From positions 682,001 through 746,000 of the forward strand of contig NZ_JAMQOP010000002.1 in assembly GCF_031624495.1 (NCBI RefSeq): 64,000 nt of DNA, written 5' to 3'. The notes under the pieces are model-generated. The model had not been told where the DNA came from. It ran no database searches and saw nothing but the letters and a program-made list of their open reading frames with translations. Below are positions 57,142-64,000 of this stretch, piece after piece. Both the position numbers and the translations under genes were made by a program. Origin of the DNA: Halogeometricum sp. S1BR25-6. Its GTDB lineage: Archaea; Halobacteriota; Halobacteria; Halobacteriales; Haloferacaceae. Each line of letters opens with the position of its first letter. The first letter of the stretch is position 1.

Positions 57142-59175
57142 TCAGTCGCGCCGGACCGCGAGGAGGGCCGCCGCGAGGAGGGCGACGACGGCGACGGCGA
57201 CGCCGAACCCGGGCGTGCTGCCGTCGGTGCTCGTCGCCTCGCCGCCGTTCGTCTCGGTGGCCGCCTCCATGCCCATCTCCTGCTCCGTCTCGGTCATCTC
57301 GGACATCTCGGTGCCCGTGCCCATCTCCGTCCCGGTTTCGGTCGTCTCGCCGGAGAGGGAGACCTCCGCCGTGGCGACGACCGGACCGCCGCGGGCGACG
57401 TACGGCCCGTCGGCCTCGCCCTCGCTGGTGACGAAGTCGTAGGCCTCGTTGCCGTTCGTGTCCATGTGCGCCATCGGGACGATGGTCGTCGTCTCGTTCA
57501 GGGGCGCGGAGAGTTCGACGGTGACGTTCTCGTGGGTGCCGGGCGCGAGGTACTCGGAGGTGCCGCGGACGCTGTCGAAGACGGCGCCTTCGGTGACGCT
57601 CGCGTCGTGCACCGTCACGAATCCGCCGTCCGCCAGCGTCACGGAGTCTATCGTCACGCTCCGCCCGTCGGTCGTCTGGTTCGAGACGGCGACGACGGCG
57701 TTCACGGAGACGCGCGCGGTGTCGACGACGGCCTCACCGTCGGCCGTGTACGGGCCGTCGGCCTCGGGGAACGTGTACTCCTCGTCGCCGTCGGTGTCCA
57801 TGTGCGCCATCGGAACCAGCGTCTGCGAGGCGCGGATTGGTTCCTCGAACGTTACGGTGACGTTCTCGTGGACGCCGGGGGCGAGGTACTCCGAGGTGCC
57901 GAGTATGCTGCCCTCGACCTCGCCGGCGAACAGCGAGGCGTCGTGGACGGTGACGAACCCGCCCTCCGAGAGTTCGACGCGGTCCACGACGACGCCGTGC
58001 CCGTCGGAGGCCTGCGACATCATGTGGACGTCGGCGGAGACGTTCACCGCGGCCTGCGCAACGACGGGTTCACCGTCGGCCGTGTACGGACCGTCCGCCT
58101 CACCCTCGCTCTCAGGGAAGGTGTACTCCATGTCGCCGTCGGAGTCCACGTGCGCCATCGGAACCAGCGTCGTCGACTCGTTCACGGGCGCGTCCAAGGA
58201 GACGCGGACGTCCCGGTGCAGACCGGGCGCGAGGTACGCGGAGGTGCCGCGGATGCTCTCGAAGACGGCTCCCTCCGTCACGCTCGCGTCGTGAACCGTT
58301 ACGAACCCGCCCTCGGGCAGGAAGGCGCTATCGACGACGACGGACCGCCCGCCGGTCGACTGCGCGGTAAACGTCACGTTCGCCGTCTCCGAGAGCGTCA
58401 CCTCGGCGGTGTCGACGACGGGGTTACCGTCGACCGTGTACGGACCGTCCGTCTGGCCTTCGCTCTCGGGGAAGGTGTACTCCTCGTCGCCGTCCGAGTC
58501 CACGTGCGCCATCGGAACCAGCGTCGTCGACTCGTTCACGGGCGCGTCCAGCGCGATACGGACGTTCTCGTGGACGCCGGGAGCGAGATACTCGGAGGTG
58601 CCGCGGATGCTCTCGAAGACGGCGCCTTCCGTGACCGAGGCGTCGTGAACCGTCACGAACCCGCCCTCGGAGAGTTCCACGCGGTCCACGACGACCGAGG
58701 CGCCGTCGGTGGGTTGCTCGCTCATCGATACCGTCGCGGCGACGGTGACGTTCGCCTGCGAGACGACGGCCGACCCGTCGGCGGTGTACGGACCGTCCGT
58801 CTCGCCGTTGTCGGCGACGAAGTCGTAGACGCGGTCGCCGTCGGTGTCGAGGTGCGGCATGGCGACGAACGCGCCCGACTCGGTCGGGGGTTCGTCGAGG
58901 TGGACGGTGACGTTCTCGTGCGTCCCCGCCTCGAGGTACGCGGAGGTGCCGACGACGCTCCCGAGGACGTTCCCTTCGGTGACGCTCGCGTCGTGAATCG
59001 TCACGAACCCGCCCTCCGAGAGTTCGACGCTCTCGACGACGACGGTGTGTCCGCCCGAGGGTTGGGCGGCGAACGATACTGTCGCCTCCGGCGACGACTG
59101 TTGTGCGGCCGCACCCGCCGGGATGCCCCCGACGAGAACGACCAGCGCTGCGAACACTGTTAGTGCGCGTTGCAT
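57142..59175 (-). CDS. Secreted five-repeat (DUF7282-like) surface protein with PGF-CTERM anchor
   Basis: The 677-residue protein has a signal peptide (about 1-24), five tandem repeats of 110-118 residues and a C-terminal Thr/Glu/Met-rich stalk, then TPGFGVAVAVVALLAAALLA and a basic RRD, the PGF-CTERM archaeosortase signal. Every repeat has ELSEGGFVTVHDASV, TSxYLxxGxHENV, LVPMAHxDxDGDxEYTF and DGPYTADG, the shape of DUF7282. Proteins of this type sit on the cell surface after sortase-like processing and lipid attachment; the role is unknown. The TATA TTTTAAATA lies about 25 bases upstream of the ATG. Glycine and Asp-rich repeats may bind Ca2+, but this is inferred. Confidence 0.85.
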   Translation of the reverse strand: MQRALTVFAALVVLVGGIPAGAAAQQSSPEATVSFAAQPSGGHTVVVESVELSEGGFVTIHDASVTEGNVLGSVVGTSAYLEAGTHENVTVHLDEPPTESGAFVAMPHLDTDGDRVYDFVADNGETDGPYTADGSAVVSQANVTVAATVSMSEQPTDGASVVVDRVELSEGGFVTVHDASVTEGAVFESIRGTSEYLAPGVHENVRIALDAPVNESTTLVPMAHVDSDGDEEYTFPESEGQTDGPYTVDGNPVVDTAEVTLSETANVTFTAQSTGGRSVVVDSAFLPEGGFVTVHDASVTEGAVFESIRGTSAYLAPGLHRDVRVSLDAPVNESTTLVPMAHVDSDGDMEYTFPESEGEADGPYTADGEPVVAQAAVNVSADVHMMSQASDGHGVVVDRVELSEGGFVTVHDASLFAGEVEGSILGTSEYLAPGVHENVTVTFEEPIRASQTLVPMAHMDTDGDEEYTFPEADGPYTADGEAVVDTARVSVNAVVAVSNQTTDGRSVTIDSVTLADGGFVTVHDASVTEGAVFDSVRGTSEYLAPGTHENVTVELSAPLNETTTIVPMAHMDTNGNEAYDFVTSEGEADGPYVARGGPVVATAEVSLSGETTETGTEMGTGTEMSEMTETEQEMGMEAATETNGGEATSTDGSTPGFGVAVAVVALLAAALLAVRRD

Positions 59176-59193
59176 ACCTCAACCGGCGGACGA

Positions 59194-59202
59194 TATTTAA
59201 AA
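59194..59202 (-). promoter_or_regulatory. TATA box of the surface repeat gene
   Basis: TTTTAAATA on the minus strand, about 19-27 bases before the ATG at 59175, the best TATA box seen in the window; a leaderless transcript is predicted. Confidence 0.6.
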
Positions 59203-59369
59203 GAAGATTTTCCGGACTGCGACCCAAATCTCTCCCCCTTCCGACCGTTTTCCGGCGTCTGAAGGACCGATGGAGCGTCTCCGCGGTCGAGAATCGTCGA
59301 GAGGAACGCGGCGCTCGGCGGACAGAGAGAGCGGAGGAACGGGGAGACGGAAGAAGCGAAAGGAGCGCG

Positions 59370-59675
59370 TCAGTCGAACGTGATCCAGGCGAGGAAGGCG
59401 AGTCCGGCCGTCTCGAAGACGTGCAGGAGCATCATCAGCCGCCAGACGATGACGGGGACGGCGGTGTTGAACCACCCCGACAGCGTCGGGTCGACGAGGT
59501 ACATGTACAGCGCCAGGGCGTTCTGCGCGATGAGGAACGAGGCGAAGATGAGCAGACCCAGCGGGTGCTTAGACCGGAATTGGAGGTAGTTGCGGCCCCA
59601 GACGGACGCGAGCGCCAGCAGTAGCAGGATGTTGACTGCTGAGGCGACCCGCGCGACGTCAACCCAGATACTCAT
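59370..59675 (-). CDS. Small membrane protein with three or four helices
   Basis: The 101-residue protein has helices at about 8-28, 38-60 and 72-98, with charged turns. It begins MSIWVDVARVASAVNILLLL and ends VFETAGLAFLAWITFD. It lies 54 bases after the winged-helix gene at 59730 and on the same strand, so the two may be cotranscribed, with the regulator upstream. Function unknown. Confidence 0.7.
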   Translation of the reverse strand: MSIWVDVARVASAVNILLLLALASVWGRNYLQFRSKHPLGLLIFASFLIAQNALALYMYLVDPTLSGWFNTAVPVIVWRLMMLLHVFETAGLAFLAWITFD

Positions 59676-59729
59676 TCGTTCTCCCTAGCCGGTTGCCGTT
59701 TAAATACACTTTCCCAAATCTGACCATGT

Positions 59730-60005
59730 TCACTCCATCCCCTCTAGAATCTCCTCTATCGTCTCCCAGTTCGACTGCGCTCGCGGGGAGGGCAGATAGA
59801 CAGCGCCGTAGTCGTCGCCGCTCCGCTGAACGACGTCGTTGTCCATCAGCACGTCGAGGTGATGTCTGACCGTCTTGTAGTCCAACTCTAACTCCTCGGC
59901 GAGTTGGTTCGCGTTGCGAGGCCGCTCATCGAGCGTCCGAAGGATACGCGCGCGGTTCGCTCCGCCGCGCGTTCCGGTCAGCACGTACCACAGGACGGCC
60001 TCCAT
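59730..60005 (-). CDS. Winged-helix DNA-binding protein (ArsR-like)
   Basis: The 91-residue protein has a helix-turn-helix winged fold: GGANRARILRTLDERPRNANQLAEELELDYKTVRHHLDVL (split at residues 13-53) with recognition helix YKTVRHHLDVLMDN, then a wing and a final acidic helix. It is likely a repressor or sensor for the small membrane protein that follows. It is 79 bases from the end of tgtA, and reads the same way. The ATG at 60005 is well placed. Confidence 0.88.
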   Translation of the reverse strand: MEAVLWYVLTGTRGGANRARILRTLDERPRNANQLAEELELDYKTVRHHLDVLMDNDVVQRSGDDYGAVYLPSPRAQSNWETIEEILEGME

Positions 60006-60084
60006 TGTCCCTCATAACTCGCGCACACCACCTAAGCCCACCGAAGATGTCGGAGAGTGAGATTCTCTCTCCCAAAACGAGGAT

Positions 60085-61602
60085 TCAGACCGTCTCGTCG
60101 GCGTCGTCGGGCGATACGCCGTCCGGAGACACTCCGTCGAGCGGTTCCAGTTCGACGCCGTCGGGGACGCGGGCGAGGGCCGTCTCGGGCCACCCGTCGT
60201 GCGCGAGAACGAACGACGCGTCCGGGTTCGACTCGACCAGTCGCGCGACGCCCGCCGCGGCCGCCTCGGAGGCGGCGCGGTCGGTCCGGTCGGGGACCTG
60301 CGCGGTGAGCGGGTACGTCTCCGAGAGGGCGCGCGGGAACGGTCCGAACGGCGGGAGGACGCGCCACGCCGCGTCGAAGCGGTCACCCGTCGGTGTCCCG
60401 GCCTGCGTGAGCAGCACCGTCCCGGAAACGTCCAACCGGTCGAGTCTGTCGTGGTGACGGCGCACCTCCGGCCGGCGGGCGCTCTCCGCGGAGACGGAGA
60501 AGAACGACCCCTTCGAGACGGGGTCCTCGCGTTCGAGTTGGTCGGCGTGGTCGAGGAGGGTGCGGTAGCCGTCGAGCATCGCGGGGTGCGACCGGGCGCG
60601 CTCTTCGACCAGTTCGAGGAGGTTGCCCGACCGAATCGCCTGCTTCACGCGTCGGAGTTCCTCGAAGGAGACGTGGAGGTTGTGCTCGGCGAGGAGTCGC
60701 TCCTGTTCTTCGCCCTCCGCCGCGCGCAAGTCGTCCGGGGAGTGCTCGGCGCAGATGGGACACGAACAGGGCAGGTAGTCGAGGTCCTCGAGGTGTTCGG
60801 TGCCGCGGACGGTGAGGTAGCGTCCGTCGCGGGCGTACAGGGCGTAGGCGGCCGAGTCGAACAGGTCACAACCCATCGCTACCGCGAGGGCGAACATCAT
60901 CGGGTGGCCGGCGCCGAACAGGTGGACGGGCGCGTCGCGGCCGAGTCCGCGTTTGGCGCCCGCCACCGCGTCGACCATGTCGTCGTAGCGGTAGGCGTTC
61001 ATCAGGGGGACGACGGCGCCGACGGGGAACACGTCCAACTCCGTCGCGTACGCCGCCCGGCCCGCCTCCTCGCGCAGGTCGGGGTACGTCGACCCCTGCA
61101 CGGGCGCGTTGACGAGCATCTCGCCGGTATCGACGTCCTCGGCGTCGCGCAGAGCCTTCGCGGTGACCGCGAGTTCCTCTTCGGCCTGCTCCCGGGGGAC
61201 GTCCGGCGGCGTCGGGATGTCGACGGGCGTGCCGATATCGGTCCCAACGTCGTACTGGAACTCCAGAATCTCGCGGGTCGTCACGGATATCTCGCCGTAC
61301 TCGGCGAGTTGGAACGACCCCGAGTCGGTCACGATGGCGCCGTCGAAGCCGAGCATCTCGTGGAGGCCCGATTCTAAGGCCTCCTCGCGCAGGTCGTCGT
61401 TCTTGTGGATGATGTAGGAGTTCGTGATGAGTATCTGGGCCCCGAACTCGCGTTCGAGGCGCGCGGGCGACACCGTGATGATGTTGGGGTTGACGACCGG
61501 CATCAGGGCCGGCGTCTCCACCGTCACGCCCGCGCGGGGGACGTCGAGTTCGCCGATTCTGCCGGCGGCGTCCCCGTCGCGTATCTCGAAGTGGTCGCGC
61601 AT
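60085..61602 (-). CDS. tgtA: Archaeal tRNA-guanine(15) transglycosylase
   Basis: The 505-residue enzyme replaces guanine at position 15 of tRNA by preQ0, the first step of archaeosine synthesis. The catalytic Asp lies in [13 protein letters not shown] (D93), the nucleophile region in CDLFDSAAY (about 245-253), and zinc ligands in CSCPIC (C279, C281, C284) with a later His. The C-terminal 140 residues are shorter than in many archaeal relatives and no PUA domain is visible; in this group the PUA domain is on ArcS. Upstream of its ATG is a 34-base tandem repeat (61629-61697). Confidence 0.95.
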   Translation of the reverse strand: MRDHFEIRDGDAAGRIGELDVPRAGVTVETPALMPVVNPNIITVSPARLEREFGAQILITNSYIIHKNDDLREEALESGLHEMLGFDGAIVTDSGSFQLAEYGEISVTTREILEFQYDVGTDIGTPVDIPTPPDVPREQAEEELAVTAKALRDAEDVDTGEMLVNAPVQGSTYPDLREEAGRAAYATELDVFPVGAVVPLMNAYRYDDMVDAVAGAKRGLGRDAPVHLFGAGHPMMFALAVAMGCDLFDSAAYALYARDGRYLTVRGTEHLEDLDYLPCSCPICAEHSPDDLRAAEGEEQERLLAEHNLHVSFEELRRVKQAIRSGNLLELVEERARSHPAMLDGYRTLLDHADQLEREDPVSKGSFFSVSAESARRPEVRRHHDRLDRLDVSGTVLLTQAGTPTGDRFDAAWRVLPPFGPFPRALSETYPLTAQVPDRTDRAASEAAAAGVARLVESNPDASFVLAHDGWPETALARVPDGVELEPLDGVSPDGVSPDDADETV

Positions 61603-61628
61603 GGTCGGGGTTTCCCGCCGGCGTTGCT

Positions 61629-61697
61629 AAGGGTTGCGTTCGGCCGGCAGTTCCGCCGGGCGAAGGGTTGCGTTCGGCCGGCCGTCACCGCCGGGCG
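61629..61697. repeat. Tandem direct repeat of about 34 bp upstream of tgtA
   Basis: Two copies of AAGGGTTGCGTTCGGCCGGC plus a variable 14-15-base end (…CCGCCGGGCG), at 61629-61662 and 61663-61697. The first 20 bases are identical. It lies between tgtA and the CPBP protease gene, 27-95 bases before the tgtA ATG; a regulatory effect is possible but unproven. Confidence 0.6.
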
Positions 61698-61759
61698 CTT
61701 CGACCTCCGATAGTCGCGGTCTCGAACCGACGCTCGGGTCGGACCGGTGTCGAGGTCGA

Positions 61760-62572
61760 CTAGGGGAGGAAGGCGGGTTGCTGCATCTGTCCGCCGTACT
61801 TCACGAAGAGGTAGAGCCCCGAGAACAGCGTCGCGTTGTACGCGCCGTGGGTCAGCGCGGGGACGACGATGTTGTCCGAGAGTTCGTAGACGGCGCCGAA
61901 GACGAGCGTCGGGAGCACGAGCACCGCGATGCTGATGAGGCGCGCGGAGGGGGCGCCCGACAGCGAGAAGTAGTGGATAGACGCGAAGATGAGGCTCGCG
62001 ACGGGAATCGCCACCACGGCCGGGAACCGCTCGCGGATGCGGTTCTGGACGACGCCGCGGTAGAGCAGTTCCTCGCCGGGACCGATGAGCAGGATGGACG
62101 CCGGGATGAGCAGCAACAGCACCTCGGGGTTCTCCATGCCGATCTGCGCGGCGTTGTTCGTCCCGCCCTCGGCGCCGACCGAGGAGATGACGACCGCCGC
62201 CGAGAACGCCAATCCGAGCGCGAGGACGTAGCCGCCGACCACGTAGGCGAACTCGCGGAGCGACGGCACGCGGACGCCGACGTAGGAGATGTCGAAGTCG
62301 CGGTACCAGAGGTAGAGAACGGCGACGCCGCCGAACCCGACGCCGGTCGCCAGCGCCAAGGAGATGACGATGCTCAGGACGGGCGTTATCGGCACGCCGG
62401 CGAGGCTCAGGGCGACGCCGGCGGCGAGTACGAGGACCGAACCGACGGCGATACCCAGACCGGCCAACAGGACGGCGACGAGGAGCGCCCGGAGGCGGGC
62501 GCGAAGCGAGCGTGCGTCCGAGTCCGGCGAGACCGAAGACCCGGACGAGGACGTTCGTGGGTCAGTAGACAC
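61760..62572 (-). CDS. CPBP (CAAX protease/bacteriocin-processing) family membrane protease
   Basis: The 270-residue integral membrane protein has seven or eight helices and the catalytic motifs of the ABI/CPBP family: EELLYRG (paired Glu and Arg, about 167-173), FASIHY with its His (about 196-201) and THGAYNAT with a third His/Asn site. The GTG start is supported by TTTT at 62600-62597, 25-28 bases upstream. In other organisms the family removes prenyl-modified tails or processes peptides; the substrate here is not known. Confidence 0.9.
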   Translation of the reverse strand: MSTDPRTSSSGSSVSPDSDARSLRARLRALLVAVLLAGLGIAVGSVLVLAAGVALSLAGVPITPVLSIVISLALATGVGFGGVAVLYLWYRDFDISYVGVRVPSLREFAYVVGGYVLALGLAFSAAVVISSVGAEGGTNNAAQIGMENPEVLLLLIPASILLIGPGEELLYRGVVQNRIRERFPAVVAIPVASLIFASIHYFSLSGAPSARLISIAVLVLPTLVFGAVYELSDNIVVPALTHGAYNATLFSGLYLFVKYGGQMQQPAFLP

Positions 62573-62634
62573 ACCGGGCGTAGGGTTCCCGCCGTCAAAA
62601 CGATTCGTGCTCCGGTGACGGTCTCACGACTCAG

Positions 62635-63204
62635 TCAGCGCCAGCGCTCGGCGAGTTCGTATCTGAGGACGCCGACGAGCGTGCGTCCGTCGCGCAGGTC
62701 GCCGTCCAGCGCCGCCGCGAGCAGGTCGTCGTACGCCTCGACGGCGACTCGGATACTCTCGTTGAAATCGAGGTTCCGCTCGCCCGTCGGTTCGCAGTCG
62801 CGCGCGACGAAGTGGTGGTGGACGGAGTTCAGGAGGCCGTTGGAGGGTTCGACCGCGCCGAGAGACTCCATCTCCCCGGCCTCGTACCCCGTCTCCTCTT
62901 CGAGTTCGCGACGCGCGGCCGTCTCGACGTCGTCGTCGTCGGATTCGAGCGACCCCGCGGGCAGGCCGCGGTTCACCCGACCGACCGCCTGTCGCCACTC
63001 CTCGACGAGCACCACGTCGCCGTCGGGCGTAAAGGGGAGAATCACGGCCGCAGCCGGTTCGTCCACGTAGTGAAAGTCCGTCTCGGTGCCGTCGGGAAGC
63101 GTCACCTCGTCCCGCCGGACGTCGAACCCCGGGCAGGAGTAGTCGATGTCGGTGCCGGTCGTCGCCCACGTCAGGTCCTCGTCGGCGTCCGCGTCGCGTG
63201 CCAT
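62635..63204 (-). CDS. NUDIX hydrolase
   Basis: The 189-residue enzyme has the Nudix box ending ETAARRELEEETGY (about residues 93-106), preceded by GSLESDDDD. The metal-binding glutamates are all present. VDEPAAAVILPFTPDGDVVLVEEWRQAVGR gives the earlier barrel strands when read in pieces. It probably hydrolyses a nucleoside diphosphate derivative such as ADP-ribose; the GSLE-type sequence before the box resembles ADP-ribose pyrophosphatases. The ATG at 63204 has a TTTTT box 25-29 bases upstream. Confidence 0.93.
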   Translation of the reverse strand: MARDADADEDLTWATTGTDIDYSCPGFDVRRDEVTLPDGTETDFHYVDEPAAAVILPFTPDGDVVLVEEWRQAVGRVNRGLPAGSLESDDDDVETAARRELEEETGYEAGEMESLGAVEPSNGLLNSVHHHFVARDCEPTGERNLDFNESIRVAVEAYDDLLAAALDGDLRDGRTLVGVLRYELAERWR

Positions 63205-63282
63205 ACGCCGAGTCCGACCGGGCGCCGCAAAAAGCCGCGGGACGCGGGGGAAGGGGAGAAGAGAAGCGAAGACGGCGACCCG

Positions 63283-64000
63283 CTACCGGTCTCTGACGAT
63301 CAGGACTGCGCCGGCCAGCACTAACACGACGGAGACGAGCGTGATAGCGACGTGGAGTTCGGTGAACCAGAACGGGGTCTGGAGTCCGGTCTGGAACACC
63401 ACGAGGAGCAGCGAGAGGACGGGGACGTCCCCGTTCGCGCCGTCGCTCGCCGCGCGGTCGAAGGCGTACCGCTGCCCGCCGACCGTCTCGCCTTCGGGGA
63501 GTCGTTCGGCCTCGTAGGGGACCTCCGGCGTCCCGTAGCTCCACACCGTCTCGCCGGACTCGTTCACCTCGACGATGCGCTGGTTCAGCGAGTCGGTGAC
63601 GAGGGTGTTGCCGTTCTCCAGCCGGTCGGCGTCGCGAGGCCAACTGAACTCGACGCCCTCGGCCTCGTAGAGGGTCCACGCCGGCTCCCATCGGCCCGTC
63701 GACTCGTTGCGGTGGAGTTCGACGACGCGGTCGTTGTGGCTGTCGGCGACGAGGACCGACCCGTTGCCCAGCCACTGGGGGTTGTGCTGCTGGCGGAGCA
63801 GTTGCGGGTCGCCGAAGCCGTCGCCGTCCTCGTCCTCGTTGATGACCTCGACGACGCCCTCGCCGCGTTCGACGATGACGAGTTGGTGGGCGTTCCGCAC
63901 GGAGACAAGGTAGCGGTCCTCGCCGATGACGTCCACGTCGTTGATGTGGAGCCAGTCGGTCCGCGTGGGGTCGTCGGGCGCGTCGTACATCGAACTCGCG
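63283..64000 (-). CDS. Arylsulfotransferase-like (beta-propeller) membrane protein, C-terminal part (partial)
   Basis: The gene continues past the window end; 239 residues of its C-terminal part are visible (ATG-like Met at 63990 is internal, since the frame stays open). DWLHINDVDVIGEDRYLVSVRNAHQLVIV, QHNPQWLGNGSVLVADSHNDRVVEL and SWPRDADRLENGNTLVTDSLNQRIVEV (each in propeller blades) are typical of the arylsulfotransferase family, including HND/NPQ-type active-site positions. A transmembrane segment near the C-terminus (VAITLVSVVLVLAGAVLIV) anchors it. Substrate unknown. Confidence 0.82.
   Translation of the reverse strand, partial: ASSMYDAPDDPTRTDWLHINDVDVIGEDRYLVSVRNAHQLVIVERGEGVVEVINEDEDGDGFGDPQLLRQQHNPQWLGNGSVLVADSHNDRVVELHRNESTGRWEPAWTLYEAEGVEFSWPRDADRLENGNTLVTDSLNQRIVEVNESGETVWSYGTPEVPYEAERLPEGETVGGQRYAFDRAASDGANGDVPVLSLLLVVFQTGLQTPFWFTELHVAITLVSVVLVLAGAVLIVRDR

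Noticed and set aside
56548-59163. An 871-codon open frame opposite the surface repeat gene
   Set aside because: It mirrors the five repeats in antisense; the opposite strand has a signal peptide, a TATA box and a PGF-CTERM anchor, so this frame is a shadow.

Overview
The window is chromosomal DNA from a halophilic archaeon (class Halobacteria). The evidence is a very high G+C content with G/C-ending codons, strongly acidic predicted proteins, T-rich promoter boxes about 28-30 nt upstream of many start codons (leaderless transcription), a cetZ1 tubulin-like gene, coenzyme F420 genes and a full set of archaeosine genes. The order cetZ1 - secreted partner - cofC - cofG - (membrane protein) - cofH recalls the Haloferax neighbourhood, so a Haloferacales member is likely; the genus cannot be fixed from this sequence. 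It reads as ordinary core and conserved-accessory chromosome: no insertion sequence, provirus, CRISPR array or rRNA was seen.

Layout. 1-9 kb: the end of a K+ channel, a lipase-maturation-factor/DCC pair, a membrane-bound spermidine-synthase-like protein, a sugar isomerase, an unknown conserved protein and an ABC exporter. 9-19 kb: a GIY-YIG-like protein interrupted in frame by a palindromic element, two small oxidoreductase families, msrB, a KaiC-like ATPase with a partner, an aldo-keto reductase, an FAD amine-oxidase-like protein, a Rieske fusion and a PHP phosphoesterase. 19-30 kb: a siroheme decarboxylase-type tandem AsnC protein, a TrpD2-like enzyme, an M20 amidohydrolase, an alcohol dehydrogenase, an aspartoacylase-like protein, a cyclophilin, a ferredoxin, a Tat lipoprotein peptide-binding protein and tRNA-Leu(UAA). 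30-36 kb: a candidate small RNA, TrkA between two stand-alone AsnC ligand domains, an orphan 2-oxoacid dehydrogenase E1-alpha, thymidylate kinase and an NDUFA9-type reductase. 36-43 kb: cetZ1 with an overlapping exported partner, cofC, cofG, cofH and a sirtuin. 43-47 kb: purine synthesis (purC, a PurU-like deformylase, purS, purQ), with two tiny hairpin-bearing leader ORFs between purS and purQ. 47-62 kb: the three archaeosine genes raSEA, arcS and tgtA, interspersed with exported lipoproteins, azlCD, a propeller protein, a five-repeat surface protein and small regulators. 62-64 kb: a CPBP protease, a NUDIX hydrolase and the end of an arylsulfotransferase-like protein.

Working together: TgtA inserts preQ0 into tRNA position 15, ArcS attaches lysine, and RaSEA releases archaeosine. 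CofG and CofH make the F420 chromophore and CofC activates the side-chain precursor. PurC, PurS and PurQ are steps of de novo IMP synthesis. TrkA with its AsnC-domain neighbours probably tunes K+ uptake. The observations most worth following are the structured small-RNA candidate at 30.7 kb, the duplicated hairpin leader in front of purQ, and the 85-bp palindrome that has entered a coding sequence without breaking its frame.
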